DNA of 64,000 nucleotides from Beijerinckiaceae bacterium (GCA_027532775.1 JAPZTO010000008.1:62001-126000); one strand, 5' to 3'. Counted from the stretch's first letter, positions 1 to 9,188 are shown. Translations and numbers: made by a program. Notes: a model not told the origin generated them from the letters alone.

Positions 1-467
1 GCCAGGCCGACGCGATTGAACAGAAAGGCGATCTTCGCCCCCGCCGTGCCGAGGCGCAGGTCCGAGGCCATGGCGATGATCGCGCCCGCGCCGGCGCAGA
101 TGCCGTCGATCGCGGCGATGATAGGCTGCGGGCAGGCGCGCATCGCCTTGACCAGTTCGCCGGTCATCCGGGTGAATTTCAGCAGGTTGGCCGTATCCAT
201 CTCGACCAGCGGGCCGATGATCTCGAACACATCGCCGCCGGAGCAGAAATTGCCGCCGGCGCCGGTGACGACGATGGCCTTCACCGCCTCCTCCTTCTGG
301 AGGGCGAGGAAGAGATCGGTCAGCTCGCGATAGCTTTCGAAGGTCAGCGGGTTCTTCTTGTCCGGCCGGTCGAGCGTGATCGTCGCGCGCTTGCCGGACA
401 CCGCAAGCCGGAAATGCGCGGGCCGTGCCTCCGCTACCGGCAGGATGGTGGCATTGGCGACGCTCAT
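1..467 (-). CDS. Enoyl-CoA hydratase/isomerase family protein, C-terminus cut by window edge
   Basis: The reverse strand from base 467 reads [16 protein letters not shown] and then a crotonase fold: [11 protein letters not shown] (first oxyanion strand) and [12 protein letters not shown] (second). The frame is open to base 1, so the C-terminal part is missing. The start overlaps the MarR stop as ATGA (467-464), so the two are probably translationally coupled. The context (MarR, SDR, and a divergent CoA-ester hydroxylase) suggests a hydratase in the beta-oxidation-like lower part of a benzoyl-, 2-aminobenzoyl- or salicylyl-CoA pathway. The exact substrate cannot be read from the sequence. Confidence 0.88.
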   Translation of the reverse strand, partial: MSVANATILPVAEARPAHFRLAVSGKRATITLDRPDKKNPLTFESYRELTDLFLALQKEEAVKAIVVTGAGGNFCSGGDVFEIIGPLVEMDTANLLKFTRMTGELVKAMRACPQPIIAAIDGICAGAGAIIAMASDLRLGTAGAKIAFLFNRVGL

Positions 468-994
468 GCTTCCTCCGCTTCGGCGCCAGCCCGACGGATG
501 GCGCCCTGGATCGATTGTTTCGTGGTCCCCAGCAGCCGCATCAGGGCCGGCAGGTCGGCGCCGCCGAGCCCGGCGAAAAGATCGGCGATCCATTCCTCGT
601 GCCGCTCCGCCATGATGCGGAACTGGCGGCGGCCCGAGGCCGTCAGCGAGATGACCTGGACGCGCCGGTCATGCGGGGCGGGGCGCTTGTCGACCAGACC
701 CTCCTCGACAAGGCCGGCCACCACCGTGGTCACATTGCCGTTCGACACCATCAGCCGTTGCGAGACCTCGCCCACCGTCATGCCGGTGGCGGATTTCTCG
801 AGCTGGGCCATCAGGTCGAAGCGGGGCAGGGTGGTGCGGAATTCCTCGCGCAGGCGGCGGCGGATCTCGCGCTCGATCATGGTCGAGCAGGTGAGAAGCC
901 GGAGCCAGAGCCGCAACTCGTCCTTGTGGTCGCCCGGGCGCTCGCTGGCCTTGGTCTCGCGGTCGAGCGGGCGGATGGCTTCCGGCGTGTCCAT
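464..994 (-). CDS. MarR-family transcriptional regulator
   Basis: This is a 176-aa protein with the winged-helix core of MarR proteins: [37 protein letters not shown] (helices 2-4), followed by the wing [21 protein letters not shown]. Length and layout match regulators that sense an aromatic CoA thioester. Its start overlaps the upstream SDR stop by one base (TGATG), and its stop overlaps the hydratase start (ATGA), so SDR-marR-hydratase is one operon. It probably represses the divergent promoters between bases 1744 and 1978, where two related 16-bp sites occur. The ligand is inferred to be the CoA ester used by the divergent hydroxylase. Confidence 0.9.
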   Translation of the reverse strand: MDTPEAIRPLDRETKASERPGDHKDELRLWLRLLTCSTMIEREIRRRLREEFRTTLPRFDLMAQLEKSATGMTVGEVSQRLMVSNGNVTTVVAGLVEEGLVDKRPAPHDRRVQVISLTASGRRQFRIMAERHEEWIADLFAGLGGADLPALMRLLGTTKQSIQGAIRRAGAEAEEA

Positions 995-1743
995 CAGAAT
1001 TCCCCGCCATTGATCAGGAGAGACTGGCCGGTCAGTGCGGTGGCGCCATCTCCGGCAAGGAAGAGCACACTGGCGGCGACCTCCTCCGGCCGGATCAGCC
1101 GGCCGAGCGGGTTCTCTGCCGCGAGTTTCGCCTTGGCGGCATCACGGTCGAGGCCGCCCTTGTCCTGCAGACGGTCCACCGCGCCGGCCACGAGATCGGT
1201 ATCGGTGAAGCCGGGCGAGACCGCGTTGACCGTGATGCCATGCCGCGCCACCTCGAGCGCGAGCGAGCGGACCATGCCGAGCACCGCGTGCTTCGAAGCG
1301 GCGTAGGCGCTCGTATAGGCATAGCCGCGATGCGCGGCGGTGGAGGCGATGGCGATCAGCCGGCCGCGCCGGCGTTCGATCATCGGCGGAAGGGCGGCCT
1401 GGAAGGTCAGCATCGTGCCGATGAGGTTGAGATCGAGCATGCGCCGCCAATGCGCGGCATCGGCTTTCAGGAAAGGCAGCGTCTCGGCGCCGCCGGCATT
1501 GGCCACGACGATGTCGAGCGGGCCAAGGGCGGTGATGGCAGGGGCGATGGCGCCTTCGTCGGTCAGGTCCAGCGGAAGGGCGGCATCCGCCCAGCCCTCG
1601 CCCAGAGCCGCATCGAGGCGCGCCTGGTCCCGCCCGGTGATCGTGACGCGGGCCCCGGCACCCTTCAGGGCTGCCGCCACGGCCCGGCCGATCCCCCGGC
1701 TGCCGCCGGTCACCAGCGCGTGTTGGCCCGTCAGGCTTGGCAT
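994..1743 (-). CDS. Short-chain dehydrogenase/reductase (SDR)
   Basis: This 249-aa protein is a classical SDR. It has the cofactor motif TGGSRGIG near residue 13, NAGG near residue 83, a catalytic Ser in IASTAAHRG, YAASKHAVLG (Tyr-x-x-x-Lys), and the C-terminal LTGQSLLINGGEF. A good Shine-Dalgarno (GAGGAGGCGAG) precedes the ATG. It is first in the leftward operon with marR and the enoyl-CoA hydratase. In similar aromatic-CoA clusters an SDR serves as the 3-hydroxyacyl-CoA dehydrogenase. That role is inferred from context; family membership is certain. Confidence 0.9.
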   Translation of the reverse strand: MPSLTGQHALVTGGSRGIGRAVAAALKGAGARVTITGRDQARLDAALGEGWADAALPLDLTDEGAIAPAITALGPLDIVVANAGGAETLPFLKADAAHWRRMLDLNLIGTMLTFQAALPPMIERRRGRLIAIASTAAHRGYAYTSAYAASKHAVLGMVRSLALEVARHGITVNAVSPGFTDTDLVAGAVDRLQDKGGLDRDAAKAKLAAENPLGRLIRPEEVAASVLFLAGDGATALTGQSLLINGGEF

Positions 1744-1774
1744 CTCGCCTCCTCATGCAAGGATGAGAGTTATT

Positions 1775-1790
1775 ATTTCATATTCAAACT
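1775..1790. promoter_or_regulatory. Possible MarR half-conserved operator, SDR-proximal
   Basis: ATTTCATATTCAAACT lies 31 bp upstream of the SDR start. It matches the hydroxylase-proximal site ATTTCAAGCTTAAAAT at 11 of 16 positions (ATTTCA...T.AAA.T), but its own dyad symmetry is weak. It is called because two related AT-rich sites sit in one G+C-rich divergent region next to a marR gene. Confidence 0.35.
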
Positions 1791-1935
1791 AATTGTCCAG
1801 TCAGGCGCCACGGAGGATTGCAACGCGCCGGAATTTTCGATCATACCTACGAAAAAACAGAGGCTTACGGGCGGGGTATCCAGGCGTCTTGCGGTCGAAG
1901 CCTCCTGCGGCACGGATGCCGCTTGCCACAAAAAT

Positions 1936-1951
1936 ATTTCAAGCTTAAAAT
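1936..1951. promoter_or_regulatory. Probable MarR operator, hydroxylase-proximal
   Basis: ATTTCAAGCTTAAAAT is a 16-bp inverted repeat with 7 of 8 arm positions matching. It lies 27 bp before the hydroxylase ATG in an otherwise G+C-rich leader. MarR dimers typically bind 16-20 bp dyads of this kind. Assignment to the adjacent MarR is inferred. Confidence 0.5.
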
Positions 1952-1978
1952 GCTTCTACTCGATCGCGGGAGGGTGCC

Positions 1979-4333
1979 ATGCGCATTGCGGTTGTCGGCG
2001 GCGGGCCTGCCGGTTTGTATTACGCGCTCCTGATGAAGCGGGACTGGCCCTCGCTCGACATCACGGTTTACGAGCGCAACCGCCCCGACGATACATTCGG
2101 TTTCGGCGTGGTCTTTTCCGACCAGACCCTCGACACGTTCCGCGCGACGGATGCTCCGAGCTACCGGGCGATTGCCGACAGCTTCGCCTATTGGGACGAC
2201 ATTGAAGTCCATTTCAAGGGCAGCGTCCACCGCGTCGGCGGGAATGGCTTCTGCGGCTGTTCGCGCCGGACCCTGCTGATGCTGCTGCAGGCGCGGGCGC
2301 GGGAACTTGGCGTGAAGCTCGTCTTCTCGGAAGAAGTAGTCGATGGCGATGCACTGGCCGCGACGCATGATCTCGTTGTCGCGGCGGATGGCATCAACAG
2401 CCGGATCCGCGAGACGCATCGCGGCCATTTCCAGCCGGAAACCGACCTCCGCCCCAACCATTTCACCTGGATGGGCTCAACCCGGCCCTTCGATGCCTTT
2501 ACCTTCTTCTTCAAGGAGACGGAGCAGGGCATCTTCATCGCCCATTGCTACCAATACGAGCCGGGCCATTCGACCTGGGTGCTGGAGACCGACCCGGCCA
2601 CCTTCCGCAAGGCCGGGCTTGACCGGATGGACGAGGCGCAATCGGCGGCCTTCCTCGAGGGTGTCTTCGCCGAGGAGTTGCAGGGTCACCGGCTGATCAC
2701 CAACCGCTCGATGTGGCGGAACTTCCCGATGATCCGCTGCGCGCGCTGGGTGAAGGACAATGTCGTCCTCATTGGCGATGCGAAAGCGACGGCGCATTTT
2801 TCCATCGGCTCGGGCACGAAGCTCGCCATGGAGGATTCGATCGCGCTGCATCAGGCCTTCCATGCGAAGGGGCTCGATGTTCCGGCGGCGCTTGCCCATT
2901 TCGAGACCGCGCGGCGCGAGGATGTCGAGAAGACCCAGCATGCGGCGGATGTCAGCCTCGTCTGGTTCGAGGATGTGCAGCGTTTCTGGCATTTCGAGCC
3001 GCTGCGCTTCGCCTTCGGCCTGATGACGCGCGCCAAGGCGATCACCTATGACAACCTCGCCCTGCGCGCGCCGGAGATGGTGCAGGCGGTTGACCGGATG
3101 GTGGCGGAAACCGTCGGGCCGGATGCGAAAGCCCGCCGCGATGGCTCGCCCGTTCCGCCGCTCTTCCAGCCGTTCCGGCTGCGGGAAATGAAACTGGAAA
3201 ACCGCGCCGTCGTCTCGCCGATGTGCCAGTATTCGGCGGTCGATGGAATGCCGCAGGACTGGCACCTGATGCATTACGGCTCCCGCGCGGTGGGCGGGGC
3301 CGGGCTCGTCTTCACCGAGATGGTCTGCGTGGCCGAGGATGCGCGGATCACGCCGGGCTGCGCCGGGCTCTATACCGATGCGCAGGAAGCGGCGTGGAAG
3401 CGGATCGTCGATTTCGTGCATGCGAATTCAACCGCGAAGATCGCTTTGCAACTCGGCCATGCCGGCCAGAAGGGCGCGACCAAACTGATGTGGGAGGGGA
3501 TGGACCGCCCGCTGCCCGAAGGCGCCTGGCCGATCGTCTCGGCCTCGCCGCTGCCCTATTACCCGGACAGCCAGGTGCCAGCCGAACTTGACCGTGCCGG
3601 GATGGACCGCGTGATTTCCGAGTTTGTCGCGGCGGCGGAACGGGGCCATCGCGCGGGCTTTGACATGCTGGAAATGCATGCGGCCCATGGTTACCTGCTC
3701 GCGAGCTTCCTCTCGCCGCTGACCAACCGCCGGAACGATGCCTATGGCGGCAGCCTCGAGAACCGGCTGCGCTTCCCGCTGGAGGTTTTCCGCGCCCTGC
3801 GTCGGGTGTGGCCGGCAGACAAGCCGATCTCGGTGCGCATTTCCGCGACGGACTGGAAGGAAGGCGGGCTTTCGGGCGCGGATTCGGTGGCGATCGCCGA
3901 GGCTTTCGCGGCCGAGGGCTGCGACCTGATCGATGTATCGACCGGGCAGACGGTGCATGATGCACGGCCGAATTACGGCCGCATGTTCCAGACCCCGTTC
4001 TCGGACCGGATCCGCAACGAGGCGCGCATCGCCACGATGTGCGTCGGGGCGATCACCAGCGCCGACCAGATGAATACGATCATCGCGGCGGGCCGGGCCG
4101 ATCTCGTGGCGCTCGGCCGTCCGCATCTGGCCGATCCTGCCTTTACCTTGCGCGCGGCGGCCTGGTATCAGGCGGATATCCACCAGCCCGTGCAGTATCG
4201 CCCCGGCAAGGACCAGATCTACCGCAACAGCGTGCGCGAGCGCGACGATCTCGTCGAGCTCAAGCTGAAGGCCAAGCCGGACCGGCATGCCCACAAGCCG
4301 GCGGAAAGGCCGGGCGCACAGGCGGCGGAGTGA
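1979..4333 (+). CDS. Bifunctional salicylyl-CoA 5-hydroxylase / 2-aminobenzoyl-CoA monooxygenase-reductase type enzyme
   Basis: This is a 784-aa fusion. Residues 1-390 form an FAD aromatic hydroxylase with the Rossmann motif [28 protein letters not shown], and [21 protein letters not shown]. Residues 395-760 are an old-yellow-enzyme (NADH:flavin oxidoreductase) barrel starting [16 protein letters not shown] and containing [19 protein letters not shown]. This architecture is known for 2-aminobenzoyl-CoA monooxygenase/reductase and for enzymes annotated as salicylyl-CoA 5-hydroxylase. The monooxygenase hydroxylates the CoA-activated ring and the OYE half can reduce the product. GGGAGGG precedes the ATG. 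The divergent SDR-marR-hydratase operon fits the same pathway. No aryl-CoA ligase for it is inside the window. The choice between salicylate and anthranilate is open. Confidence 0.9.
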   Translation: MRIAVVGGGPAGLYYALLMKRDWPSLDITVYERNRPDDTFGFGVVFSDQTLDTFRATDAPSYRAIADSFAYWDDIEVHFKGSVHRVGGNGFCGCSRRTLLMLLQARARELGVKLVFSEEVVDGDALAATHDLVVAADGINSRIRETHRGHFQPETDLRPNHFTWMGSTRPFDAFTFFFKETEQGIFIAHCYQYEPGHSTWVLETDPATFRKAGLDRMDEAQSAAFLEGVFAEELQGHRLITNRSMWRNFPMIRCARWVKDNVVLIGDAKATAHFSIGSGTKLAMEDSIALHQAFHAKGLDVPAALAHFETARREDVEKTQHAADVSLVWFEDVQRFWHFEPLRFAFGLMTRAKAITYDNLALRAPEMVQAVDRMVAETVGPDAKARRDGSPVPPLFQPFRLREMKLENRAVVSPMCQYSAVDGMPQDWHLMHYGSRAVGGAGLVFTEMVCVAEDARITPGCAGLYTDAQEAAWKRIVDFVHANSTAKIALQLGHAGQKGATKLMWEGMDRPLPEGAWPIVSASPLPYYPDSQVPAELDRAGMDRVISEFVAAAERGHRAGFDMLEMHAAHGYLLASFLSPLTNRRNDAYGGSLENRLRFPLEVFRALRRVWPADKPISVRISATDWKEGGLSGADSVAIAEAFAAEGCDLIDVSTGQTVHDARPNYGRMFQTPFSDRIRNEARIATMCVGAITSADQMNTIIAAGRADLVALGRPHLADPAFTLRAAAWYQADIHQPVQYRPGKDQIYRNSVRERDDLVELKLKAKPDRHAHKPAERPGAQAAE

Positions 4334-4402
4334 ACGCCGCCTGCCCGTGGCGGTTGCATGCGGCCGCCGGGTTGTCCACCATGGCCCCCTGCTGGAGGTG
4401 CC

Positions 4403-5839
4403 ATGTCCCGAGTTTCGACCCGTTCTGACGACCTGATTTCCCAAACCGCCCTGACTGTGGTTGGCCGCCTCGCAAAAGGCGAGATCACCCCGCTCGATTG
4501 CCTCGACGCGCTGGAAGCGCGGGTGGCCCAGGTGGAGGCGCCGGTCAATGCCCTGCCGACCCGCGATTTCGGGCGGGCACGCAAGCTGGCGCAAGCGATG
4601 ATGGCGCGGCCGCCTGCGGAGCGCGGCCCGCTCTGCGGCCTGCCGGTCGCCATCAAGGACCTGACGGAAGTGGCGGGGATGCGGACGACCTTCGGCTCGC
4701 CGATCTTCGCCGATCACGTGCCGGCGCAATCCGACCCGCTGGTCGAGCGGCTCGAGGGCGAGGGCGGCATCGTCTATGCCAAGACGAATACACCCGAATT
4801 CGGCGCCGGCGCCAACACGTTCAACGAGGTGTTCGGCCCGACCCGCAACCCATGGGATACGAGGCTCTCTGCCTCCGGCTCTTCCGGCGGTTCGGCCGTG
4901 GCCTTGGCAACAGGGACCGCGTGGCTGGCCCATGGCTCGGATCTTGGCGGCTCGCTGCGCAACCCGGCCAGCTTCTGTGGCATTGTCGGCATGCGGCCCT
5001 CGCCGGGGCGCGTGGCCACGCAGCCCGCCGCGCCGATGGACCGGCTGCTCAGCGTGCAGGGGCCGATGGCGCGCAATGTCGCCGATTGCGCCTTCTTCCT
5101 CGACCTCCTCAGCGGCGAGGATATCCGCGACCCCGTCTCGCTGCCGAAGCCCGCAAGCGGCTTCCTCGCGGCGCTCGGCACGGGCTGGCGGCCGAAGCGC
5201 GTCGCCTTCTCGGCCGATCTTGGCATCACGCCGGTCGATGCCGAGGTTGCGGCGATCTGCCGGGCTGCCGCCGCGCGGTTTGCTGATGCCGGCGCGATTG
5301 TCGAGGAGGCGCATCCGGATTTCTCCGAGGCGCATGAAAGCTTCAACACCCTGCGCGCCAAGGGCTTTGCCATTTCCAAGAAGGCGCTGCTGGATACCCA
5401 CCGGGACAAGCTCAAGCCGGAAGTGATCTGGAATATCGAGAAGGGCCTGGCCCTGACGATGGACCAGATCACCCGGGCCGAAACGCAGCGGCTGGCCATG
5501 TATCAGCGGACGCTGAAGTTCTTCGGAGACTATGACCTCCTGCTCGCCCCGGGCACGATCGTGCCGCCTTTCCCGGTCGAACAGCGCTATGTCGAACGCT
5601 GCAACGGCGTCGAATTCGACAATTACGTGCATTGGCTGGCTATCGCCTATGCCATCACGCTTGTGGCCTGCCCCTCCGTCTGCATCCCCTGCGGCTTCAC
5701 CGCCAGCGGCCTTCCGGTGGGGTTGCAGGTTGTGGCGCGGCCCCGCGCCGACGCCACCGCGCTGGCAGGCGCGCATCTCCTCGAGGGCCTGTTGGGCCTG
5801 CCCTTCGGAGTGCCGATCGAGCCGAAGGTGAGGCATTGA
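4403..5839 (+). CDS. Amidase signature family enzyme
   Basis: From the ATG at 4403 (GGAGG six bases upstream) this encodes 478 aa. The track start at 4358 adds an unrelated Pro-rich stretch and is rejected. The amidase signature is complete: Lys in GLPVAIKDLTEVAG, the Gly/Ser-rich loop SASGSSGGSAVALA, and DLGGSLRNPASFCGIVGMRPS with the nucleophile Ser, giving the Ser-cisSer-Lys triad. No signal peptide is visible, so it acts in the cytosol on an amide. It follows the CoA-ester hydroxylase by about 70 bp and may release an aromatic acid from its amide. That substrate is only inferred. Confidence 0.9.
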   Translation: MSRVSTRSDDLISQTALTVVGRLAKGEITPLDCLDALEARVAQVEAPVNALPTRDFGRARKLAQAMMARPPAERGPLCGLPVAIKDLTEVAGMRTTFGSPIFADHVPAQSDPLVERLEGEGGIVYAKTNTPEFGAGANTFNEVFGPTRNPWDTRLSASGSSGGSAVALATGTAWLAHGSDLGGSLRNPASFCGIVGMRPSPGRVATQPAAPMDRLLSVQGPMARNVADCAFFLDLLSGEDIRDPVSLPKPASGFLAALGTGWRPKRVAFSADLGITPVDAEVAAICRAAAARFADAGAIVEEAHPDFSEAHESFNTLRAKGFAISKKALLDTHRDKLKPEVIWNIEKGLALTMDQITRAETQRLAMYQRTLKFFGDYDLLLAPGTIVPPFPVEQRYVERCNGVEFDNYVHWLAIAYAITLVACPSVCIPCGFTASGLPVGLQVVARPRADATALAGAHLLEGLLGLPFGVPIEPKVRH

Positions 5840-5898
5840 TTTTGGGGTTTGGGTTTCTTTCGCCCTCGGAGGCGACCTGACGGTCTCCTTGGGCAGAA

Positions 5899-5950
5899 TC
5901 CCTCGCAACGGCTCCTCCGGAGCCTGCTCGGCGTCGCGTTGCTCCTGGCC
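5899..5950. repeat. Intergenic repeat, copy 1
   Basis: TCCCTCGCAACGGCTCCTCC... is nearly identical to the copy at 5987, with one loop insertion and one substitution. It contains the small hairpin GGCTCC-TCC-GGAGCC inside flanking GCAACG/CGTTGC arms and runs into a separate long hairpin. It is probably a genome-wide palindromic repeat. Confidence 0.8.
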
Positions 5951-5978
5951 AAGGCCGTTGGCCTTGGCAGGGTCTTTT
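5948..5978 (+). terminator. Rho-independent terminator-like hairpin after amidase
   Basis: GCCAAGGCC-GTT-GGCCTTGGC is a perfect 9-bp stem with a 3-nt loop, followed by AGGGTCTTTT. It lies 110 bp after the amidase stop and fits a factor-independent terminator on the plus strand. Confidence 0.6.
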
Positions 5979-5986
5979 GATCTAGG

Positions 5987-6039
5987 TCCCTCGCAACGGC
6001 TCCTCGCGGAGCCTGCTCGGCGTCGCTTTGCTCCTGGCC
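5987..6039. repeat. Intergenic repeat, copy 2
   Basis: This is the second copy of the 52-bp repeat. The loop reads TCGC instead of TCC (GGCTCC-TCGC-GGAGCC), and GCTTTG replaces GCGTTG. Like copy 1 it ends in CTCCTGGCC and runs directly into a long perfect hairpin of unrelated stem sequence. Confidence 0.8.
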
Positions 6040-6058
6040 AGTGCCTGTAGGCACTGGC
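6037..6058 (-). terminator. Hairpin after the molybdopterin operon
   Basis: GCCAGTGCCT-GT-AGGCACTGGC is a perfect 10-bp stem with a 2-nt loop. It lies 10 bp beyond the stop of the leftward molybdopterin gene. There is no T-run on the minus strand, so terminator activity is inferred from position between convergent genes. Confidence 0.45.
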
Positions 6059-6067
6059 GGGTTACGT

Positions 6068-7996
6068 TCAGGCCGGCGTGAAGCCAAGGGCGCGCAGGGT
6101 GTCGCCGGATTCGGCGAGGGCAATCCGGAACGCCGCGATGGCGTCCGGGTTGCGCGGCGAGCGGGCCACCGCGAAATCGTAATGTTCGTCGGCCAGCGGG
6201 ATGAAGGCGAGATCGAGCGCCGCCGCGACCGGCGCAATGGCGACGCCCCAATCCGCGCGGCCCTGCGCCACGCTGGCGGCCACTGCATTGTGCGAGCGAG
6301 GCTGGTTCCAGTAGCCTGCCGGGCGGGCGCCCTTCAGCAGGGCATCGATCAAGGTGCGCGTGCCGGCGCCCTGATTGCGGTTGACCATCAGGCAATCGGG
6401 ATCGGCGATCGCGGCAGCGATCGCCTCAGCGAGGCTGCGGCCCGCAAAGCGCGGATCATCCTTCCGGTGGATGAAGCCCTGCAGCCGCTTCCAGCCGGGG
6501 ATGAGGTCAAGTTCCGGCGTCAGGAACGGCCGGTTATAGGCGCCGCTGGCGGGGTCCATCAGGTGGATCGGCGCGAGATCGGCCTCGCCGCGCTTGATGG
6601 CGCCGAGCCCGCCCAGCGAACCGAGGGCGAGGATCCGGGCCGTCAGCCCCTGCCGGCGCAGGGTGGCGACCAGCGCGTCGAGCCCGGTGCAATGACTGCC
6701 GATGATGACGAGATCGGGGATGCGGATGCCCGGCGAGAAGAGCGTCACCGGCACGAGGGCCCCGGCGGGGAGGGAATCCACCTCGGCCTCGATCGCCACG
6801 AAGCCATCGGCCTGCGAGAAGGCGGTCACCGCGCCCGAGCCCTTGCCGACCGGATGGGCGACAAGGCCTTCCGCATCCTCGGCCAGTGCCACCATGGCGA
6901 ATTCCGTCCGGCCGAGTTCGGACGGGATCCGCGCGGGGATGCGGGCCTCGGACCGGGATTCCTCGCGCGCCGGCAGCCCGGCCATTGTCCGGAGCACGGG
7001 GGCGACAATGTCATGGAAGGTGAACATCGCCGAGGTCGGGAAGCCGGGCAGCACAATGACGGGCTTGCCGTCACAGACCGCGAGGCAGAGCGGCTTGCCC
7101 GGTTTCAGCGCCACGCCATGGGCGATGATGCCCGGCGCGCCGAGCCGGCCGACAAGGCGATAGGTGAGATCACCCGCGCCCTTGGAGGTGCCGCCGGAGA
7201 GCAGGATCGCATCCGCCTCCGCATGGGCTTCGCGCAGGGCGGCCTCCAGCCGGGCTTCGTCATCCGGCACAATGCCGAGCCGCAGCGCCTCGCAGCCATT
7301 TTCCTCGAGCGCGGCGGCGATGATCGGCCCGTTGGAATCGTAGATTTGCGCCGGCCCCAAAGGCTGGCCGGGCTCGACCAGTTCGTTGCCGGTCGAGAGC
7401 ACGGCGATCCGCGGCTTGCGCCAGACGGGGATTTCCGCAAGCCCGACAGCGGCGAGCATGCCAATCTCGCGGGCGGTGAGCAACGTGCCAGCATGGAGCA
7501 GCACCTGCCCGCGGGCCATATCGGAGCCGGCATAGGAGAGGTTCTGGCCGGGGGTGACGGCGCGCGCCACGCGGATCGCTGCCTCGCCTTCCGGGTCGGT
7601 ATGCTCGATCATCACCACGGCATCCGCCCCGCGCGGGATCGGCCCTCCGGTGGAGATCGGGGTGGCGGTGCCGGGCTTCACCGCCAGCGCCGGGTCATGG
7701 CCGCAGGTGATCGTCTCGGCGTTGAGCCGCAGCAGGATCGGTGCCGCCTGACTGGCGGTGGCGAGATCGGCCGCGCGGAGCGCAAAGCCATCCACCACCG
7801 AGCGGTCGAAGGGCGGGGTATCGACAGCGGCGCGGATATCTTCGGCGAGGACACGCCCGGCGGCGCCTGCCAGCGGGCAGGTTTCCCGCCCGAGCGGAGC
7901 CGGGCGCACGGCCTCGTTGAAGCGGCGTACGGCTTCCTCGCGTGTCAGGATGCGCAGGAACTGGTCTTGCACGAGGCCGGCACGAGGTTCGGTCAC
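6068..7996 (-). CDS. MoeA-type molybdopterin protein fused to a C-terminal periplasmic-binding-protein-like domain
   Basis: The family N-terminus starts at the GTG at 7996 (VTEPRAGLVQDQFLRILT; AAAGGA upstream), giving 642 aa. The 796-aa track ORF runs into an unrelated frame. Residues 1-410 are MoeA: PFDRSVVDGFALRAAD, ISTGGPIPRGADAVVMIEHT, STGNELVEPGQPLGPAQIYDSNG, LLSGGTSKGAGDLTY, LPGFPTSAMFTF. MoeA inserts molybdate (or tungstate) into adenylylated molybdopterin. Residues 425-642 (PDLVIIGSHCTGLDALVATL onward, with RNQGAGTRTLID) form a cytosolic binding-protein-like domain as found in molybdate-sensing fusions. It is preceded by 14 bp after a degenerate MoeA paralogue, and the two probably work together. 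Confidence 0.87.
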   Translation of the reverse strand: MTEPRAGLVQDQFLRILTREEAVRRFNEAVRPAPLGRETCPLAGAAGRVLAEDIRAAVDTPPFDRSVVDGFALRAADLATASQAAPILLRLNAETITCGHDPALAVKPGTATPISTGGPIPRGADAVVMIEHTDPEGEAAIRVARAVTPGQNLSYAGSDMARGQVLLHAGTLLTAREIGMLAAVGLAEIPVWRKPRIAVLSTGNELVEPGQPLGPAQIYDSNGPIIAAALEENGCEALRLGIVPDDEARLEAALREAHAEADAILLSGGTSKGAGDLTYRLVGRLGAPGIIAHGVALKPGKPLCLAVCDGKPVIVLPGFPTSAMFTFHDIVAPVLRTMAGLPAREESRSEARIPARIPSELGRTEFAMVALAEDAEGLVAHPVGKGSGAVTAFSQADGFVAIEAEVDSLPAGALVPVTLFSPGIRIPDLVIIGSHCTGLDALVATLRRQGLTARILALGSLGGLGAIKRGEADLAPIHLMDPASGAYNRPFLTPELDLIPGWKRLQGFIHRKDDPRFAGRSLAEAIAAAIADPDCLMVNRNQGAGTRTLIDALLKGARPAGYWNQPRSHNAVAASVAQGRADWGVAIAPVAAALDLAFIPLADEHYDFAVARSPRNPDAIAAFRIALAESGDTLRALGFTPA

Positions 7997-8010
7997 GCAG
8001 GGTCCTTTCG

Positions 8011-9000
8011 TCAGGCGAGAAGCGGGGCGAGACGATATGTGGTGAAGGTCTCGCCGGCGGCAAAGCCCTCGATCCCCTGTGGCAGCACGGCATAGCTGTC
8101 CGCTGCCAGCCAGGCCGTGAGTGTGATCTCGCCGAGGGCGAGCGGTTCGAGCCGTTCCGTCCCTGTGCGGAACAGGGCGATGGCGGTGCTGCCGAGGCCG
8201 GCGCTGAGCTTGCGGGCGAGCCGGCCCGTCTGCGCCACCGGGCGGGCGCCGGTCCAATCGCAGACCAGCGGCAGGAGAACGGCGAGGATCATGGCCAGCG
8301 CGCCATCGAAGCGGGGCGGAACCTCGATGCGGTACCCTTCGGCCGTGCGTTCGATCCAGCCGGTCTCGCCGGGGTGAAGCGCGAGGCGCGGCGTGGTTCC
8401 ACGCGCCGGCTCGAGCCGGAACAGCGCGCTGTCGCCAGGGGTGATGCGGAAGCCGCATTCCTCCAGCATCCGGGTGAGCAGTGTCGCGAGCGGCGCATCG
8501 AACCCCTCGAGGCTGGCGGTGAGATCGAAGACCGGCAGGGAGTCATGTCCGGCCAGCCGGGCGGCGAGGGCATGGGCCGGCGTTACACTGCAGCCGGCCG
8601 GCAAGATGATCTGGCCCGCCGCGAGGTCCTCGCCCCGCCGGCGGATATGGAGGCCCGGCACGGCGCTGTCGGTGATTTCGAGAAAGGTGCCCTGATCCTG
8701 CACCGCCTCGGGATCGAGCAGGGCATCGGTGCCGGGGGGGAGGGCATCACCGGGCGCGAGGGCCAGCGGGCGGTCCGTCAGGAGGACCGGCGATTGCGGT
8801 CCGGCGCCGACGAGATCCTCTGCACGCACAGCGAGGCCGGCCCGGAGCGCGATCGCTTCGGCCGGAAGGGCACCGGGGGCGATCAGAGCCGAAGCGGCGA
8901 GACGGCCGATCGCGGCTTCCGGAGCCAGCCGGAGGACCGGAATTTCCGGCTGATGCCCAAGGCCATTCGTGATCAGGCTGTCGAGAGGGTGGAGCCGCAT
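8011..9000 (-). CDS. Degenerate MoeA-like molybdopterin-binding protein
   Basis: The chosen ATG at 9000 (MRLHPLDSLITNGLG, AAGGA upstream) gives 329 aa. The track start at 9102 adds a basic stretch with no family match. MoeA-like features are the N-terminal GRLAASALIAPGALPAEA, HIRRRGEDLAAGQIILPAG (domain I/II) and the C-terminal SYAVLPQGIEGFAAGETFTTYRL (domain IV). The central catalytic domain lacks the usual TGNEL and SGG(T/V)S motifs. It is therefore probably a non-catalytic partner of the downstream MoeA fusion. Alternatively it could handle a metal-specific step; the sequence does not settle this. Confidence 0.72.
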   Translation of the reverse strand: MRLHPLDSLITNGLGHQPEIPVLRLAPEAAIGRLAASALIAPGALPAEAIALRAGLAVRAEDLVGAGPQSPVLLTDRPLALAPGDALPPGTDALLDPEAVQDQGTFLEITDSAVPGLHIRRRGEDLAAGQIILPAGCSVTPAHALAARLAGHDSLPVFDLTASLEGFDAPLATLLTRMLEECGFRITPGDSALFRLEPARGTTPRLALHPGETGWIERTAEGYRIEVPPRFDGALAMILAVLLPLVCDWTGARPVAQTGRLARKLSAGLGSTAIALFRTGTERLEPLALGEITLTAWLAADSYAVLPQGIEGFAAGETFTTYRLAPLLA

Positions 9001-9188
9001 GCTGCATCCTTGCAGGGTCTTCTCTGGCCCGATTTTTTTTGGCCGGTTCTTCTTCCGGGCCCGGATGGACGGGAGGTATACAGCCAAACTGGCGGCCTGC
9101 ATCCGTTTTTCGTTCGCCGCAGCCGGGCGGCTTGTCTCGCTTCACGCTTTCCCGCATGGAAGCGGGGACGAGCGGAAGAGGTTTTCCC

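Noticed and set aside
3428-5908. 826-aa minus-strand ORF opposite the hydroxylase and amidase
   Set aside because: It crosses two well-supported plus-strand genes and reads as low-complexity Arg/Gly/His sequence.
5899-6060. CRISPR-like repeat pair
   Set aside because: Only two copies with hairpins rather than a spacer array, and no cas gene.
9039-9188. Extended N-terminus of PaaX from the track start
   Set aside because: The added 50 residues lack family similarity, while ATG 9189 has a good ribosome site and the normal PaaX length.
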